A stretch of 64,000 nucleotides of DNA from Treponema sp. (lineage in GTDB: Bacteria > Spirochaetota > Spirochaetia > Treponematales > Treponemataceae), in assembly GCA_024400915.1 (NCBI GenBank), contig JAKSLX010000009.1, forward strand, positions 43,402 through 107,401, read 5' to 3'. A program made the translations under genes and the position numbers. The notes under the pieces were generated by a model. That model saw only the letters and a list, made by a program, of their open reading frames with translations, made no database searches and was not told the origin of the DNA. The stretch's first letter is position 1. The number at the start of each line of letters is the position of its first letter. This document shows, piece after piece, positions 38,666 to 48,400 of the stretch.

Positions 38666-40375
38666 ATGAACGAATGGTTCAAAAAAAGTACAGAAACCAT
38701 TAAAACAAAGTGGGGCAAATGGACAGTTCTCCAAAAGGCAATTGCTGGCGGAATTCTTCTTGCAGTAGTTGTTGCCATTGTTCTTATGGCAAGAATGTCT
38801 TCGCGTCCGACAGCAGTAAAACTTTTCAGTGCTCCTGTAAATGACGAACAGGAAAGATCTGCAATCCTTACTCGTCTTGATGAAGACAGCAGGACACATG
38901 CCTACGTTTCTTCAGACAACTATATCTATGTAGAAAACGAAGCAATAGCAAAGAAATACAGAAGCCAGCTCATTGCAGAAGGACTTGCTCCTTCACGCAT
39001 GGATTCTTTTGCTCTCTTTGATGTGACAAGATGGTCACGCACTCAGTTTGACGATCAGGTTAACTGGAAGCGTTCCATGGAATCCCTCGTAAAGTCTCAT
39101 CTTGAATCTCTTGATGGAATCATGAGGGCTGAGGTTGTTCTTACACTTCCAGAAGAATCCCTCTTTGCATCTAATCAGAATCCAACTACTGCCAGCGTTA
39201 TCCTCTTTTCACGTGGTGGTTCAAATATTCTTGAAGATAAAAAGCAGATCAAGGGTATCCAGAACCTTATCATGCGCGGTGTTGAAGGTCTCAAGGCAGA
39301 AAACATCTCCATCGTAGATGGCGCTACAGGTCAGGAAATCAATGACTTTGAAGGTATGGCAGAAAGCGATCGTCTTTCAAACATCGAAAAAGAAAAGCGT
39401 ATTATCCTCAAACTCGAAACGGAATATGCAAGCCGTGTTCTCAAGGCGCTTCAGGTAACTTTCGGTGACAAGCGTGTTCAGATTGCCAACATGAAGATTG
39501 ACATGAACACATCAAAGCGCACTACAACTTCAAGACAGATACTTCCTACTGTTCTCAAGGAAGACAATCCGAATACTCCTTACGATGACTCTGAAATTGT
39601 TGAAAAGATTGTAGTTTCAGAAGAAACTATCAATAAGTCATTTACGGGAACGGGCTTTAATCCTGAAGGTCCTGCAGGCGTTGAAGGACAGAATCCTCCT
39701 GTTTACAGCGATGCTTCAAACCTCATCGGAAAGTCAGAAGAAGTTGCAGCAAAGAAGAACTACGCATTCGGTGAAAAAAACGTAAGCGAAGATACATCTC
39801 CTCAGATTGACCGTGTTACTGTTTCCGTTAACATTGACGGTAAATGGGAACTTGAATACAGTGAAAAGAACCTTCCGATTCTCGAAAGGGGGCATCTCCG
39901 CAGAAAGTATACTCCAGTTTCTGAGGATGAACTTAAGAATGCTTCGGCACTTGTTCAGGGTGCTGTTGGTTATACAAAGGCTCGCGGTGACAATGTAGTC
40001 GTAACAAACATTCCGTTTGACCGTTCTGACGAACATAATGCAGAAGATCTTGCTTTCATTGCAAAACTCCAGCGCAACAGAACAATCATGTTCAGCCTTG
40101 TGGGTATTGCCGTAATTCTCATTGCCTTCATCGTATTCCGCATCATCAGCCGCGAAATCGAAAAACGCCGCCGTCTTGCAGAAGAAGCTAGAATCCGCGA
40201 ACAGGAAGAAGCTCGTCAGAGGGCACTTATGGAAGCTCAGCAGCAGGGGATGGAAGTTACCATGTCTGTCGAAGAGCGCAAACGTGCAGAACTTCAGGAG
40301 AATGCGATTGCAATGGCAAAGGAACATCCGGAAGACGTTGCAATGCTCATCCGTACCTGGCTCATGGAGGAATAG
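38666..40375 (+). CDS. fliF: Flagellar MS-ring protein FliF
   Basis: A 569-residue FliF forming the membrane ring. Transmembrane helices lie at about 24-44 (AIAGGILLAVVVAIVLMA) and about 475-495 (TIMFSLVGIAVILIAFIVF). The periplasmic part between them holds the ring-building motifs. The cytoplasmic tail ends HPEDVAMLIRTWLMEE, the segment that in other bacteria threads into the FliG N-terminal domain. ATG 38666 has GGGAGGGG 5 nt upstream; an upstream in-frame start (38594) has none. The small FliG-N-like gene starts 3 bp after the stop. Confidence 0.96.
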   Translation: MNEWFKKSTETIKTKWGKWTVLQKAIAGGILLAVVVAIVLMARMSSRPTAVKLFSAPVNDEQERSAILTRLDEDSRTHAYVSSDNYIYVENEAIAKKYRSQLIAEGLAPSRMDSFALFDVTRWSRTQFDDQVNWKRSMESLVKSHLESLDGIMRAEVVLTLPEESLFASNQNPTTASVILFSRGGSNILEDKKQIKGIQNLIMRGVEGLKAENISIVDGATGQEINDFEGMAESDRLSNIEKEKRIILKLETEYASRVLKALQVTFGDKRVQIANMKIDMNTSKRTTTSRQILPTVLKEDNPNTPYDDSEIVEKIVVSEETINKSFTGTGFNPEGPAGVEGQNPPVYSDASNLIGKSEEVAAKKNYAFGEKNVSEDTSPQIDRVTVSVNIDGKWELEYSEKNLPILERGHLRRKYTPVSEDELKNASALVQGAVGYTKARGDNVVVTNIPFDRSDEHNAEDLAFIAKLQRNRTIMFSLVGIAVILIAFIVFRIISREIEKRRRLAEEARIREQEEARQRALMEAQQQGMEVTMSVEERKRAELQENAIAMAKEHPEDVAMLIRTWLMEE

Positions 40376-40378
40376 CAG

Positions 40379-40774
40379 ATGTACCCTATGCAGAATGGCT
40401 TCGTAAAGCAGGTTAGACTTTCTGGAAAAGAGAAGGCTGCAATTCTCCTGGGTGAATTGGGCTATACTACAGAGACTCTCTGCAAGTACTTTTCTGATTC
40501 GGAATTAAAGAAAATCAAGAGAGGGTTCGCTTCTTTAGGCGGACAATATAATGTTAATCTGGAGAATTCAGTTCTTGAAGAAACATGTGCATTTGGCATT
40601 TCAAGGAACCTTCTTCCTCCAGATGCAATTGCCAGAGCTCAGCACAATGCGGAAGCAGCCGCAGCCCAGTATGCAGCATCTTCAAGACTTGGTGGTGCGG
40701 ATTTGCTTGCCAACAATGGTCTTAAGGCACAGGACCTGGCAAATGTTCTTTCAATGTGGCTCAAGGAGGAGTAG
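40379..40774 (+). CDS. FliG N-terminal-domain-like protein with a FliF-like C-terminal tail
   Basis: A 131-residue protein between fliF and fliG. VRLSGKEKAAILLGELG (about 12-28) aligns with NLTGRQKAAIFLVAVG of FliG here, and KYFSDSELKKIKRGFASLG with KHLREDEVETLTFEIARLD, so residues about 10-75 resemble the FliF-binding domain of FliG. The tail AQDLANVLSMWLKEE resembles the FliF C-terminus EDVAMLIRTWLMEE. It lacks the FliG middle and torque (charged C-terminal) domains. Gaps of 3 bp on each side show tight co-expression. It may insert between FliF and FliG or modulate their contact (inference). I do not know a named family for it. Confidence 0.85.
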   Translation: MYPMQNGFVKQVRLSGKEKAAILLGELGYTTETLCKYFSDSELKKIKRGFASLGGQYNVNLENSVLEETCAFGISRNLLPPDAIARAQHNAEAAAAQYAASSRLGGADLLANNGLKAQDLANVLSMWLKEE

Positions 40775-40777
40775 GTT

Positions 40778-41836
40778 ATGGCAGAAGAAATGGCCGATGG
40801 CAAGAAAGGCAAAAAGAAAGGCGGCGCCAAAGACTATAAGAATCTTACTGGCCGTCAGAAGGCAGCTATATTCCTCGTTGCTGTAGGAAGTGATGTCGCT
40901 TCTGATGTCATGAAGCACCTTCGCGAAGACGAAGTAGAAACCCTTACATTTGAAATTGCCCGTCTCGATACAATCGATGCAGATTTTAAGGATCAGGTTC
41001 TTGAAGAATTCCAGGAACTCATGCAGGCTCAAAACTTCATCACCACAGGTGGTATCGATTTTGCCCGCGAACTTCTTGAAAAGTCCCTTGGCTCACAGAA
41101 AGCAATCGACATCATCAACCGTCTTACATCAAGTCTTCAGGTTCGTCCTTTTGACTTCATCAGAAGAACTGACCCGGCTCACTTGTTGAACTTCGTTCAG
41201 CAGGAATATCCACAGACAATTTCTTTGGTTCTTGCTTACCTTGAACCACAGAAAGCAGCACAGATCCTTCAGAACCTTCCTCCTGAAATCCAGCCTGAAG
41301 TTTCTAAGCGTCTTGCAACAATGGACCGTACCTCTCCTGAAGTTCTCCGTGAAGTTGAGCGCGTTCTTGAAAAGAAGCTTTCTACATTGTCTTCAGAAGA
41401 CTATACTGCAGCCGGTGGTGTTGACTCCATCGTTGAAATCCTTAACCTTGTTGACCGTTCTTCCGAAAAGGCCATCATCGAAACTCTCGAAGAAGACGAT
41501 CCAGAGCTTGCAGAGGAAATCAAGAAGCGCATGTTCGTTTTCGAAGATATTGTTATGCTTGATGACCGTGCTATCCAGAAAGTTCTTCGTGAAGTTGATA
41601 CACAGGAACTTGCAAAGGCCCTCAAGTCTGTTGATACAGAAGTTCAGGACAAGATTTTCCAGAATATGTCTAAGCGTGCCGCAAGTATGCTTAAGGAAGA
41701 TATGGAATACATGGGACCTGTTCGTCTTAAGGATGTTGAAGAAAGCCAGCAGAAAATCGTTTCTGTCATCAGACGCCTCGAAGACAGCGGTGAAATCGTT
41801 ATTGCCCGTTCTTCTGATGACGAAATGGTCGTATAA
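40778..41836 (+). CDS. fliG: Flagellar motor switch protein FliG
   Basis: A 352-residue FliG, slightly longer than usual owing to a Lys/Gly-rich N-terminal 20 residues. The FliF-binding domain starts LTGRQKAAIFLVAVG; the middle domain has the EHPQ-like motif as QEYPQTISLVLAYL; the C-terminal torque helix carries DRAIQKVLREVDTQELAKAL with the charged residues that meet the stator. An AGGAGTAGG ribosome site overlaps the end of the preceding small gene. Confidence 0.97.
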   Translation: MAEEMADGKKGKKKGGAKDYKNLTGRQKAAIFLVAVGSDVASDVMKHLREDEVETLTFEIARLDTIDADFKDQVLEEFQELMQAQNFITTGGIDFARELLEKSLGSQKAIDIINRLTSSLQVRPFDFIRRTDPAHLLNFVQQEYPQTISLVLAYLEPQKAAQILQNLPPEIQPEVSKRLATMDRTSPEVLREVERVLEKKLSTLSSEDYTAAGGVDSIVEILNLVDRSSEKAIIETLEEDDPELAEEIKKRMFVFEDIVMLDDRAIQKVLREVDTQELAKALKSVDTEVQDKIFQNMSKRAASMLKEDMEYMGPVRLKDVEESQQKIVSVIRRLEDSGEIVIARSSDDEMVV

Positions 41837-41869
41837 ATCCATCAGTAAAAGTTATAAAGGAAATAGAGT

Positions 41870-42802
41870 ATGGCACAGAGTGTATTCAGGTCAAACGAAG
41901 TAACTACAAAAGAAGATAAAGTTGTTCTCCAGTTTACAAAAAACTTTGAACCTCCTAAAGAAGAGGTTGTGGAAGTTATTCCTGAATACACGGGACCAAC
42001 TGCCGATGATCTTCGCCGTGAAGCAGAAGCCTTCAAGGAATCCTGGGAACATGAAAAGCAGAAAATGCTTGAACAGGCTCAGGCCGATGCTGATCAGATT
42101 GTAAAGAATGCTGAAAATGCCGCCTTCAATCAGGTAAAGCAGCAGTCTGATAAGGCTGCGGTTTTAATGAATCAGGCACACGCAGAAGCTGAACAGATCA
42201 TCAATAATGCCAAGATGGAAGCTCAGTCAATATTGGAAAAAGCTCATGCTGAAGAAAGAGATATTTTCGATAAGGCTGAAACTGATGGTTTCCGTGCAGG
42301 TCATGAAGAAGGCTATAAAGAGGGTAACCAGGAAGCAGAACGACTTGTTGAACGCATTCACAAAATGATTGAAGCAGTTCAGGCTAAAAGGCAGGAAATT
42401 CTTGACGGTACTGAACAGCAGATTGTCAACCTTGTAATCCTTATGGCTCACAAGGTTGTAAAAATCATGTCGGAAAACCAGAAGAGCGTCATCATGTCCA
42501 ATGTTGTGCAGGCACTTAAAAAGGTAAAGGGTAGTGGTGATGTTACACTTCGCGTAAACATGTCAGATGTAAAGCTTACTACCGAACACATTAATGAATT
42601 CATCCATCAGGTTGAAAACATCAAGAACATCTTTGTTGTTGAAGACAGTTCAGTAGACAAGGGCGGCTGTATCGTTGAAACGGACTTTGGTGCAATCGAT
42701 GCCCGCATTTCAAGTCAGCTTTCTGAACTTGAGACCCAGATCCTTAACATCAGTCCAATCAAGACTGTAGGAAAGTCGGAAGTTATCAATCCAGACCTAT
42801 AA
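41870..42802 (+). CDS. fliH: Flagellar export regulator FliH
   Basis: A 310-residue FliH that binds the FliI ATPase and links it to the C-ring. Long central coiled coil (about 40-170; REAEAFKESWEHEKQKMLEQ) followed by the conserved C-terminal domain (VNLVILMAHKVVKIMSENQK; FVVEDSSVDKGGCIVETDFG). The GxxxG repeats typical of proteobacterial FliH are replaced by Ala-rich helix (QADADQIVKNAENAAFNQ), as in other spirochaetes. AAGGAAA precedes the ATG. Confidence 0.92.
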   Translation: MAQSVFRSNEVTTKEDKVVLQFTKNFEPPKEEVVEVIPEYTGPTADDLRREAEAFKESWEHEKQKMLEQAQADADQIVKNAENAAFNQVKQQSDKAAVLMNQAHAEAEQIINNAKMEAQSILEKAHAEERDIFDKAETDGFRAGHEEGYKEGNQEAERLVERIHKMIEAVQAKRQEILDGTEQQIVNLVILMAHKVVKIMSENQKSVIMSNVVQALKKVKGSGDVTLRVNMSDVKLTTEHINEFIHQVENIKNIFVVEDSSVDKGGCIVETDFGAIDARISSQLSELETQILNISPIKTVGKSEVINPDL

Positions 42803-42829
42803 GCAATTCATAATTTGGGTGGGAAAATT

Positions 42830-44179
42830 ATGGAAAACTTTTTCGATAAATACATCAATACTGTAAATCGCATTGAGCCCATAAAGTATACCGGTACTGT
42901 TACCGGTGTTAACGGACTTTTGATTGAATCCAATGGGCCTCGTTCAGTTATCGGTGAAATATGTACGATACATATTCCAAGTCAAAATACATCAATTCTC
43001 GCGGAAGTTGTCGGCTTTGAAGGAAACACTGTAAGGCTGACTCCTTATGGTGATATCAAGGGTATTGAATGTGGCTGTGTTGTCGTTGCATCCGGTCATG
43101 TTCTTGAAGTTCCCGTAGGAGACCATCTTCTTGGTCGTGTAATCGATGCAACTGGAAAATCCCTTGACGGTAAGGGTGACATTGCCGCTCAGGAATATTA
43201 TCCTGCAACAGCATCTCCTCCTAATCCAATGAAGCGCAAGCCTATTGACCGCCGCATTGTTACAGGTGTCCGTGCCATTGACGGACTTCTTACTGCTGGC
43301 AAAGGACAGCGCCTTGGTATTTTTGCCGGTTCCGGTGTAGGTAAATCAACTTTGCTTTCTACCATTGCCAGAAATACAAGTGCAGACATAAATGTCATTG
43401 CCCTCATAGGTGAACGTGGTCGCGAAGTTTTGGATTTCATTGAACGTGACCTTGGTGAAGAAGGACTTAAGCGTTCCGTTGTTGTAGTTGCAACTTCAGA
43501 TACTCCTTCCATTTGCCGTTTGAGGGCTGCCTATGTTGCAACCGCCATTTCGGAATATTTCCGTGATCAGGGCAAGGATGTAATGCTTCTCTTTGACAGC
43601 GTTACCCGTTTTGCCCATGCTCAGCGTGAGATTGGTCTTGCCAACGGTGAACCTCCGGCACAGCGCGGTTATCCTCCTAGCGTTTTCGACATGCTTCCAA
43701 AATTATTGGAAAGAACCGGTACAAACGAAAAAGGTTCCATCACTGCTTTCTATACTGTTCTTGTTGACGGCGGTGACATGGATGAACCTATTGCAGATAA
43801 AGTTCGCGGTACTCTTGACGGTCACATTGTACTTAGCCGAGACCTTGCATCAAAACAGCATTATCCTGCCATAGACATGCTTACGAGCATAAGCCGTCTT
43901 TCCGGGCGTGTTTCCGGTGAAAATACGAAAAAGGCAGTTCAGCGGGTTCGCAGATGGATTGCAACCTATGCGGAACAGGAAGACTACATTACAGCCGGTG
44001 TTTATCAGAAGGGAAATAATCTTGATGTGGACGAAGCCATTGAGCATCATCAGGCTGTGGAAGAATTTCTCTGCCAGGAGCAGAATGCCCATCTTAAAAT
44101 TGAAGAGATACTCAAGAGTCTTTCAGAAGTCAGCGGCATTGAAATTCCTGAAGAAGAGTATGCTGAACGTCCAGCCTGA
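42830..44179 (+). CDS. fliI: Flagellar export ATPase FliI
   Basis: A 449-residue type III secretion ATPase related to F-ATPase beta. Walker A GIFAGSGVGKSTLLSTIARN, catalytic region LIGERGREVLDFI, Walker B DVMLLFDSVTRFAHAQREIG and the export-specific AQRGYPPSVFDMLPKLLERT. ATG 42830 is chosen because GGTGGGA lies 6 nt upstream; the in-frame TTG at 42815 lies before that site. Immediately follows fliH. Confidence 0.96.
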   Translation: MENFFDKYINTVNRIEPIKYTGTVTGVNGLLIESNGPRSVIGEICTIHIPSQNTSILAEVVGFEGNTVRLTPYGDIKGIECGCVVVASGHVLEVPVGDHLLGRVIDATGKSLDGKGDIAAQEYYPATASPPNPMKRKPIDRRIVTGVRAIDGLLTAGKGQRLGIFAGSGVGKSTLLSTIARNTSADINVIALIGERGREVLDFIERDLGEEGLKRSVVVVATSDTPSICRLRAAYVATAISEYFRDQGKDVMLLFDSVTRFAHAQREIGLANGEPPAQRGYPPSVFDMLPKLLERTGTNEKGSITAFYTVLVDGGDMDEPIADKVRGTLDGHIVLSRDLASKQHYPAIDMLTSISRLSGRVSGENTKKAVQRVRRWIATYAEQEDYITAGVYQKGNNLDVDEAIEHHQAVEEFLCQEQNAHLKIEEILKSLSEVSGIEIPEEEYAERPA

Positions 44180-44203
44180 TTTTTCATGGCGTAAAAGTGC
44201 AGA

Positions 44204-44644
44204 ATGAAGAAATTCCAATTCAAGATGCAGAAAATCCTTGACCTCAGAAAATTCGAGCAGCAGCAGGCAGAAGCCGAGCTGGGAAAAGCCAATGCTGAAG
44301 TAGCAAGAATTCAAAGGGAACTTGATTCCATTGCATTAAAAAGGGTTCAGACTGCAAAGTCAAATCAAGGCCAATCCGATTTTATTGTTCTCAGTCAGAT
44401 GGATGTATTTTTCAAAGGTCTTGATATTCAAAAGGAAAAGTTTCTTCAGGAAATGGTTCAGGCACAGATGATTGCCGATGAAAAAAGAGCCGTTGTTCTT
44501 GAATGCATGAAAAAAACAAAATCCCTTGAGAAACTCAGGGAAAAACATTACGAAGCATGGAAAAAGGAAACCTTAAGGCAGGAAGAAATTCTTGTTGATG
44601 ATGTGGTTACTTCCAAATTCTATTCTGAATCTTCCGGTAACTGA
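44204..44644 (+). CDS. fliJ: Flagellar export chaperone FliJ
   Basis: A 146-residue coiled-coil protein in the FliJ slot after fliI. It opens MKKFQFKMQKILDLRKFEQQ and stays helical to the end, the length and profile of FliJ, which sits in the FliI ring like a rotor shaft. Sequence identity in this family is low, so position carries much of the call. Its last 25 bases overlap the convergent gene. Confidence 0.88.
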   Translation: MKKFQFKMQKILDLRKFEQQQAEAELGKANAEVARIQRELDSIALKRVQTAKSNQGQSDFIVLSQMDVFFKGLDIQKEKFLQEMVQAQMIADEKRAVVLECMKKTKSLEKLREKHYEAWKKETLRQEEILVDDVVTSKFYSESSGN

Positions 44645-45282
44645 ATTACAGCCCAGCCTTCAGTTTTATTCATTTCTTTCAGTTCATCCACAACCTTGTT
44701 GAGGCGGGCAAGTTCGCGGTCAAGGGTTTTCTTGTAGTCAAGCTTTCCGTTTCCAATTCGTTCCCTTTCGTCTTCCCAGTTTTGCAAACCTGTTAAAAAG
44801 AGAAATTTGAATTTTCCAACATTTGCTTTTTCTGCCCAGAGTGAAGCTTCCTGCCAGTAGGTGTAGCAGATTTCGTAGCAGGATTTTGCCATTTCAAGGT
44901 TTCTCAAATACTCGTCTTTCCAAGGTGCATCATAAAAGTAGGCAACTTTCTTGTCGTAGATTCTTCCAAGACGAAGGTGCTGTTCAATGAGTTTAAGGTT
45001 AAGGTGCATCTGGAAAAGATAGCGATATTTTTCCCATTCTGCTTCGTTTTCAATTTTTGTGTAGGCGTAAAGCGGATTGCAGAAATCAGCTTTTGTTGCC
45101 TGTTCGAGCCACCAGATGTTTTCCAGTACATCGTCAGAAAGCTGCTGATGCATGACGTGGTACAATTTATAGTAGTCTTCCTTATATTTGCATACATAGG
45201 CATCAGCCTTTGAAATTCCAAAAAATGTCATGACCGAACAGATTGAGAAAATTTTTAACGCCGTAAACAAAGATTTTTTCAC
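44620..45282 (-). CDS. Secreted helical protein, function unknown
   Basis: A 220-residue protein with a signal peptide (about 1-27, IFSICSVMTFFGISKADA) and no lipobox, so probably soluble in the periplasm. The mature part is helical and rich in Trp, Tyr and Cys (YEICYTYWQEASLWAEKA), without a family I know. The start is GTG 45282; GATAAT on the minus strand ends about 7 nt before it, another possible leaderless case. Its 3' end overlaps fliJ by 25 bp. The location between the flagellar and tamB operons does not fix a function. Confidence 0.72.
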   Translation of the reverse strand: MKKSLFTALKIFSICSVMTFFGISKADAYVCKYKEDYYKLYHVMHQQLSDDVLENIWWLEQATKADFCNPLYAYTKIENEAEWEKYRYLFQMHLNLKLIEQHLRLGRIYDKKVAYFYDAPWKDEYLRNLEMAKSCYEICYTYWQEASLWAEKANVGKFKFLFLTGLQNWEDERERIGNGKLDYKKTLDRELARLNKVVDELKEMNKTEGWAVIQLPEDSE

Positions 45283-45419
45283 ATTTTGATTATCGGATTG
45301 TTTGGTTTCAGGATTTAGATAAAAAATGATTGGACAGGGGGATCATAAAAATATCGGAAATTTACTCTTCTTCAATAAATTGAAATTTTCTGATAAAATA
45401 AATCGGATATACATACGCT

Positions 45420-48400
45420 ATGAAGTCTAGGGTGATAAAAACCGTTTTAGGTATTGCCATCTTCCTCACTATTATTGCCGCTGCAATGGTGGTTGTCCGT
45501 CCTATGTACAAAAGGGTGGATGATACTGTCCGTTCTCTGGAAGCAGAATTCTTAGGCAAGTTTGAAGACAAGACTGGACTTTCAGTTTCGTATAAATCCC
45601 TTTCTCCATCCATTCTTTCGGGTATTGTTCTCAACGGAATTTCCTTAAGGGATGCTGAAACTCAGGAAGAAATTCTTACCATAAAAAAAACATCTGTCTA
45701 TTACAGGCTGAACAGTCTACTTCACGGTGACATGGAGCATGCATTTACAAAACTTGCTGTGAACAACGTGACTGTAAATTTCAGTCAGGAAAAAATCCAG
45801 AAACTTTTTTCTACACCCGGAGAAAAAAAATCTGGGGACGTGAAGGAAGAAAAAACTGCAGCCTTCAGCATTTCTTCCGTAGAAGATCTTGTCAGGACAA
45901 TTGCTTTCTCTGTTCCTTTTGACGTGCAGGTCAAGAATGTTCGTTTCAAGTTTTCTTCTGGCATGGATGTTTATTCTCTTGCTTTGAGGGAACTTCTCCT
46001 TAAAAAAAATGACAATGCAAGTTCTGTTTTTCTCAGGCTTAACGGCTTTGTTGATTCAAACATCAGCACCTTTGGTTATAAGTCAGCGGGCTTCATCTAT
46101 AGAATTGACGGAAACCTGATGAATACCATTTCAGGAAGTTCTTTCAGGTTGAGGTTAGATGATTACAGGCGTTCTCAATTTTCCGTAAAGCACCAGGAAT
46201 TCCTCCTGAATTACAAGGATCATAATTTTATTGTTCGCACTACACGAAACTTCTTTCCTTTGAATCTTAGGGTCCTTTTCAGTCTTGATTCCTTTACCCT
46301 TGAAAGTGCGGTTCGCATGGACAGACTCAATCCTCTGGATATGTTCAGGGCTCCAAGTTACATGGGGATTATCAATTTCTTTAAAGGCTCTCTATTTACG
46401 ACGGAATCGAATTTCTTCCTTGATTTTAATACCTTCAAATACACCTGGTCTACAAATACTACCATCAACATGCCCAAGGGAAAACGCTTTACAAAGGAAG
46501 GCCAGAACGTCTATGCAAAATGTACCGGAAACAATACTGATGTTCAGATTTCAAATCTTTCTGCAGACGGCGGAATTTTCAAGGGAACATACAGGGGGGA
46601 ATTCAATCTTCCAAAACTTCAGCCTAAGGGTACTTTGAAGCTTGATTACTTTCGCTATTTCAACGGAAATGAACTTTCTACAGCCATCACTTTTAGTCCT
46701 AGGGCAAAGGAAGGCTTTGACTTTTACATGCCGGAAGTCAGGTTTGGAAAATGGTGTGCTTATTCAAACTTCAAGTGCTATTCTTCACTTGGAAAAAATA
46801 TTGTCCTTGTTGTTGATGCAGATGACTATTCCCATGCCGAATACGGAGTCCCTGGGCATGTTACCGCCAATGGAACCCTTCAGCTTGGAGATAACATGTA
46901 CCTTCAGGCTTCTGCAAACCTGAACAACTTCTTTCTTGACACTGGACTCAAGACAGCGGCTTTCTTTACGGACAGGGAAGGCGGAAAGGCTTATGTGGGT
47001 CCTGTGATTTCAAAAGCCGAACCTTACATTACTCAGGTTGAATGTTACTTTGCCACGGATTTTTCCAACTTCATGTATAACGCTCCTGTTGTAATCTGCG
47101 CTAATACTCAGAAGGATAAGGAAATCGGATTTGTTTCTTTTGATGGTACAGGAACTTCTTTCTCTTTCAGTAGAATTGATATCATGTACGGAAACAACTC
47201 CATGCTTGCAACCGGCTCCCTTGACATAGATACAAAACTCGGGCAGATGAATTTCTTTACAGATTTCAACCTTAATTCCTTCCCTTATTCCGTAAACGGT
47301 GTCTATGCATGGGGTGAATGGCTTACCATGAGCGGAGACTATGGTTTTGAAACCATGGTAAATTACGGTAACGCAACGGACGGTTTTTTGAAGTTTAACA
47401 ATCTTCCTGTTTCCTATGACAAATATTCAGCTTCTGTTTCCGTTGATACTAATTTCAGTTTCAGCAGTAACGGAACCTGGGACGCTTTCATTGATAAATT
47501 TGAAATTTCGGAGTTGACCGACAATTTCCGATCCAAGCCTAAGATTGTCTTTGCGGGAGAAATGAACGACAAGGGGCTAATTGCTTCCAATATTCTCTAT
47601 TCGGACAACATTTCGTCACTTGACGGTACAGGCTTCATTCTATGGAATGCTTCTGATTCTGGATTTGACAATGCCCTTGTAAACATCAATCTTGCAAGTC
47701 CTGTTTCAACGGAAAAAATAAATTTCAACGGTGAAGCCCGGAATATGGCTGCAGAAGGTTTTTCATTCTCAAATTTCAAGAAGGACCTTTATTTCAACAT
47801 TACCTCTAATGTTTCCTCCTTTCCTGTAAGCCGCTTTGTAAACGGGCAGGGAAGTGGCAATACTGTTTCCCTGAATTTAAATGCCAGCGGTACGGTTGAA
47901 AATCCTCTGTATTCCATCGACATTATTGATTCCTCAATTCTTGTTGGCGGCAACAATCTTACTGCAAAGCTTAATGCTACATACATAGACAGTATTTTTG
48001 AAATATCAAAGGCCGATGTTTCATGGCGCTATTTCAGCATTGACGAAGTGACGGCCAGCATCGACATGAGTTCCTTTCTTGGTGATGCAAAATTCCATTT
48101 CAACATGAATGGAGTTGACCGACAGTTTGATGCAGGCTTTGATTTTGCCATTTCCAACCTTTCCGATTCCTTTACAGAAGGTGTGCCAGAAGCTTTCTCC
48201 ATTGAAGCGGATTGCGTCAGTCTTGAAAGCAATTTCATTGAATCCTTCAAGCCTTTCCATATTTCGCTCATCCGTTCTCCGGGGCGAATGGATATTGTTA
48301 CAGATGAAAACATTGGTGCCTACGGAGAAATCCTGGATGACGGTTTTGTTGCCTTTACGGTTGCAGAGGACAAGTCCCTTCATTTCTCTATGGACGGAAG

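Noticed and set aside
41232..41903. A 223-codon plus-strand frame within fliG
   Set aside because: Out-of-frame shadow of fliG; Leu/Ser/Lys-rich, no family resemblance.
42830..44179. FliI read as an F-type ATP synthase beta subunit
   Set aside because: The AQRGYPPSVFDMLPKLLERT segment and position between fliH and fliJ identify the flagellar export ATPase.
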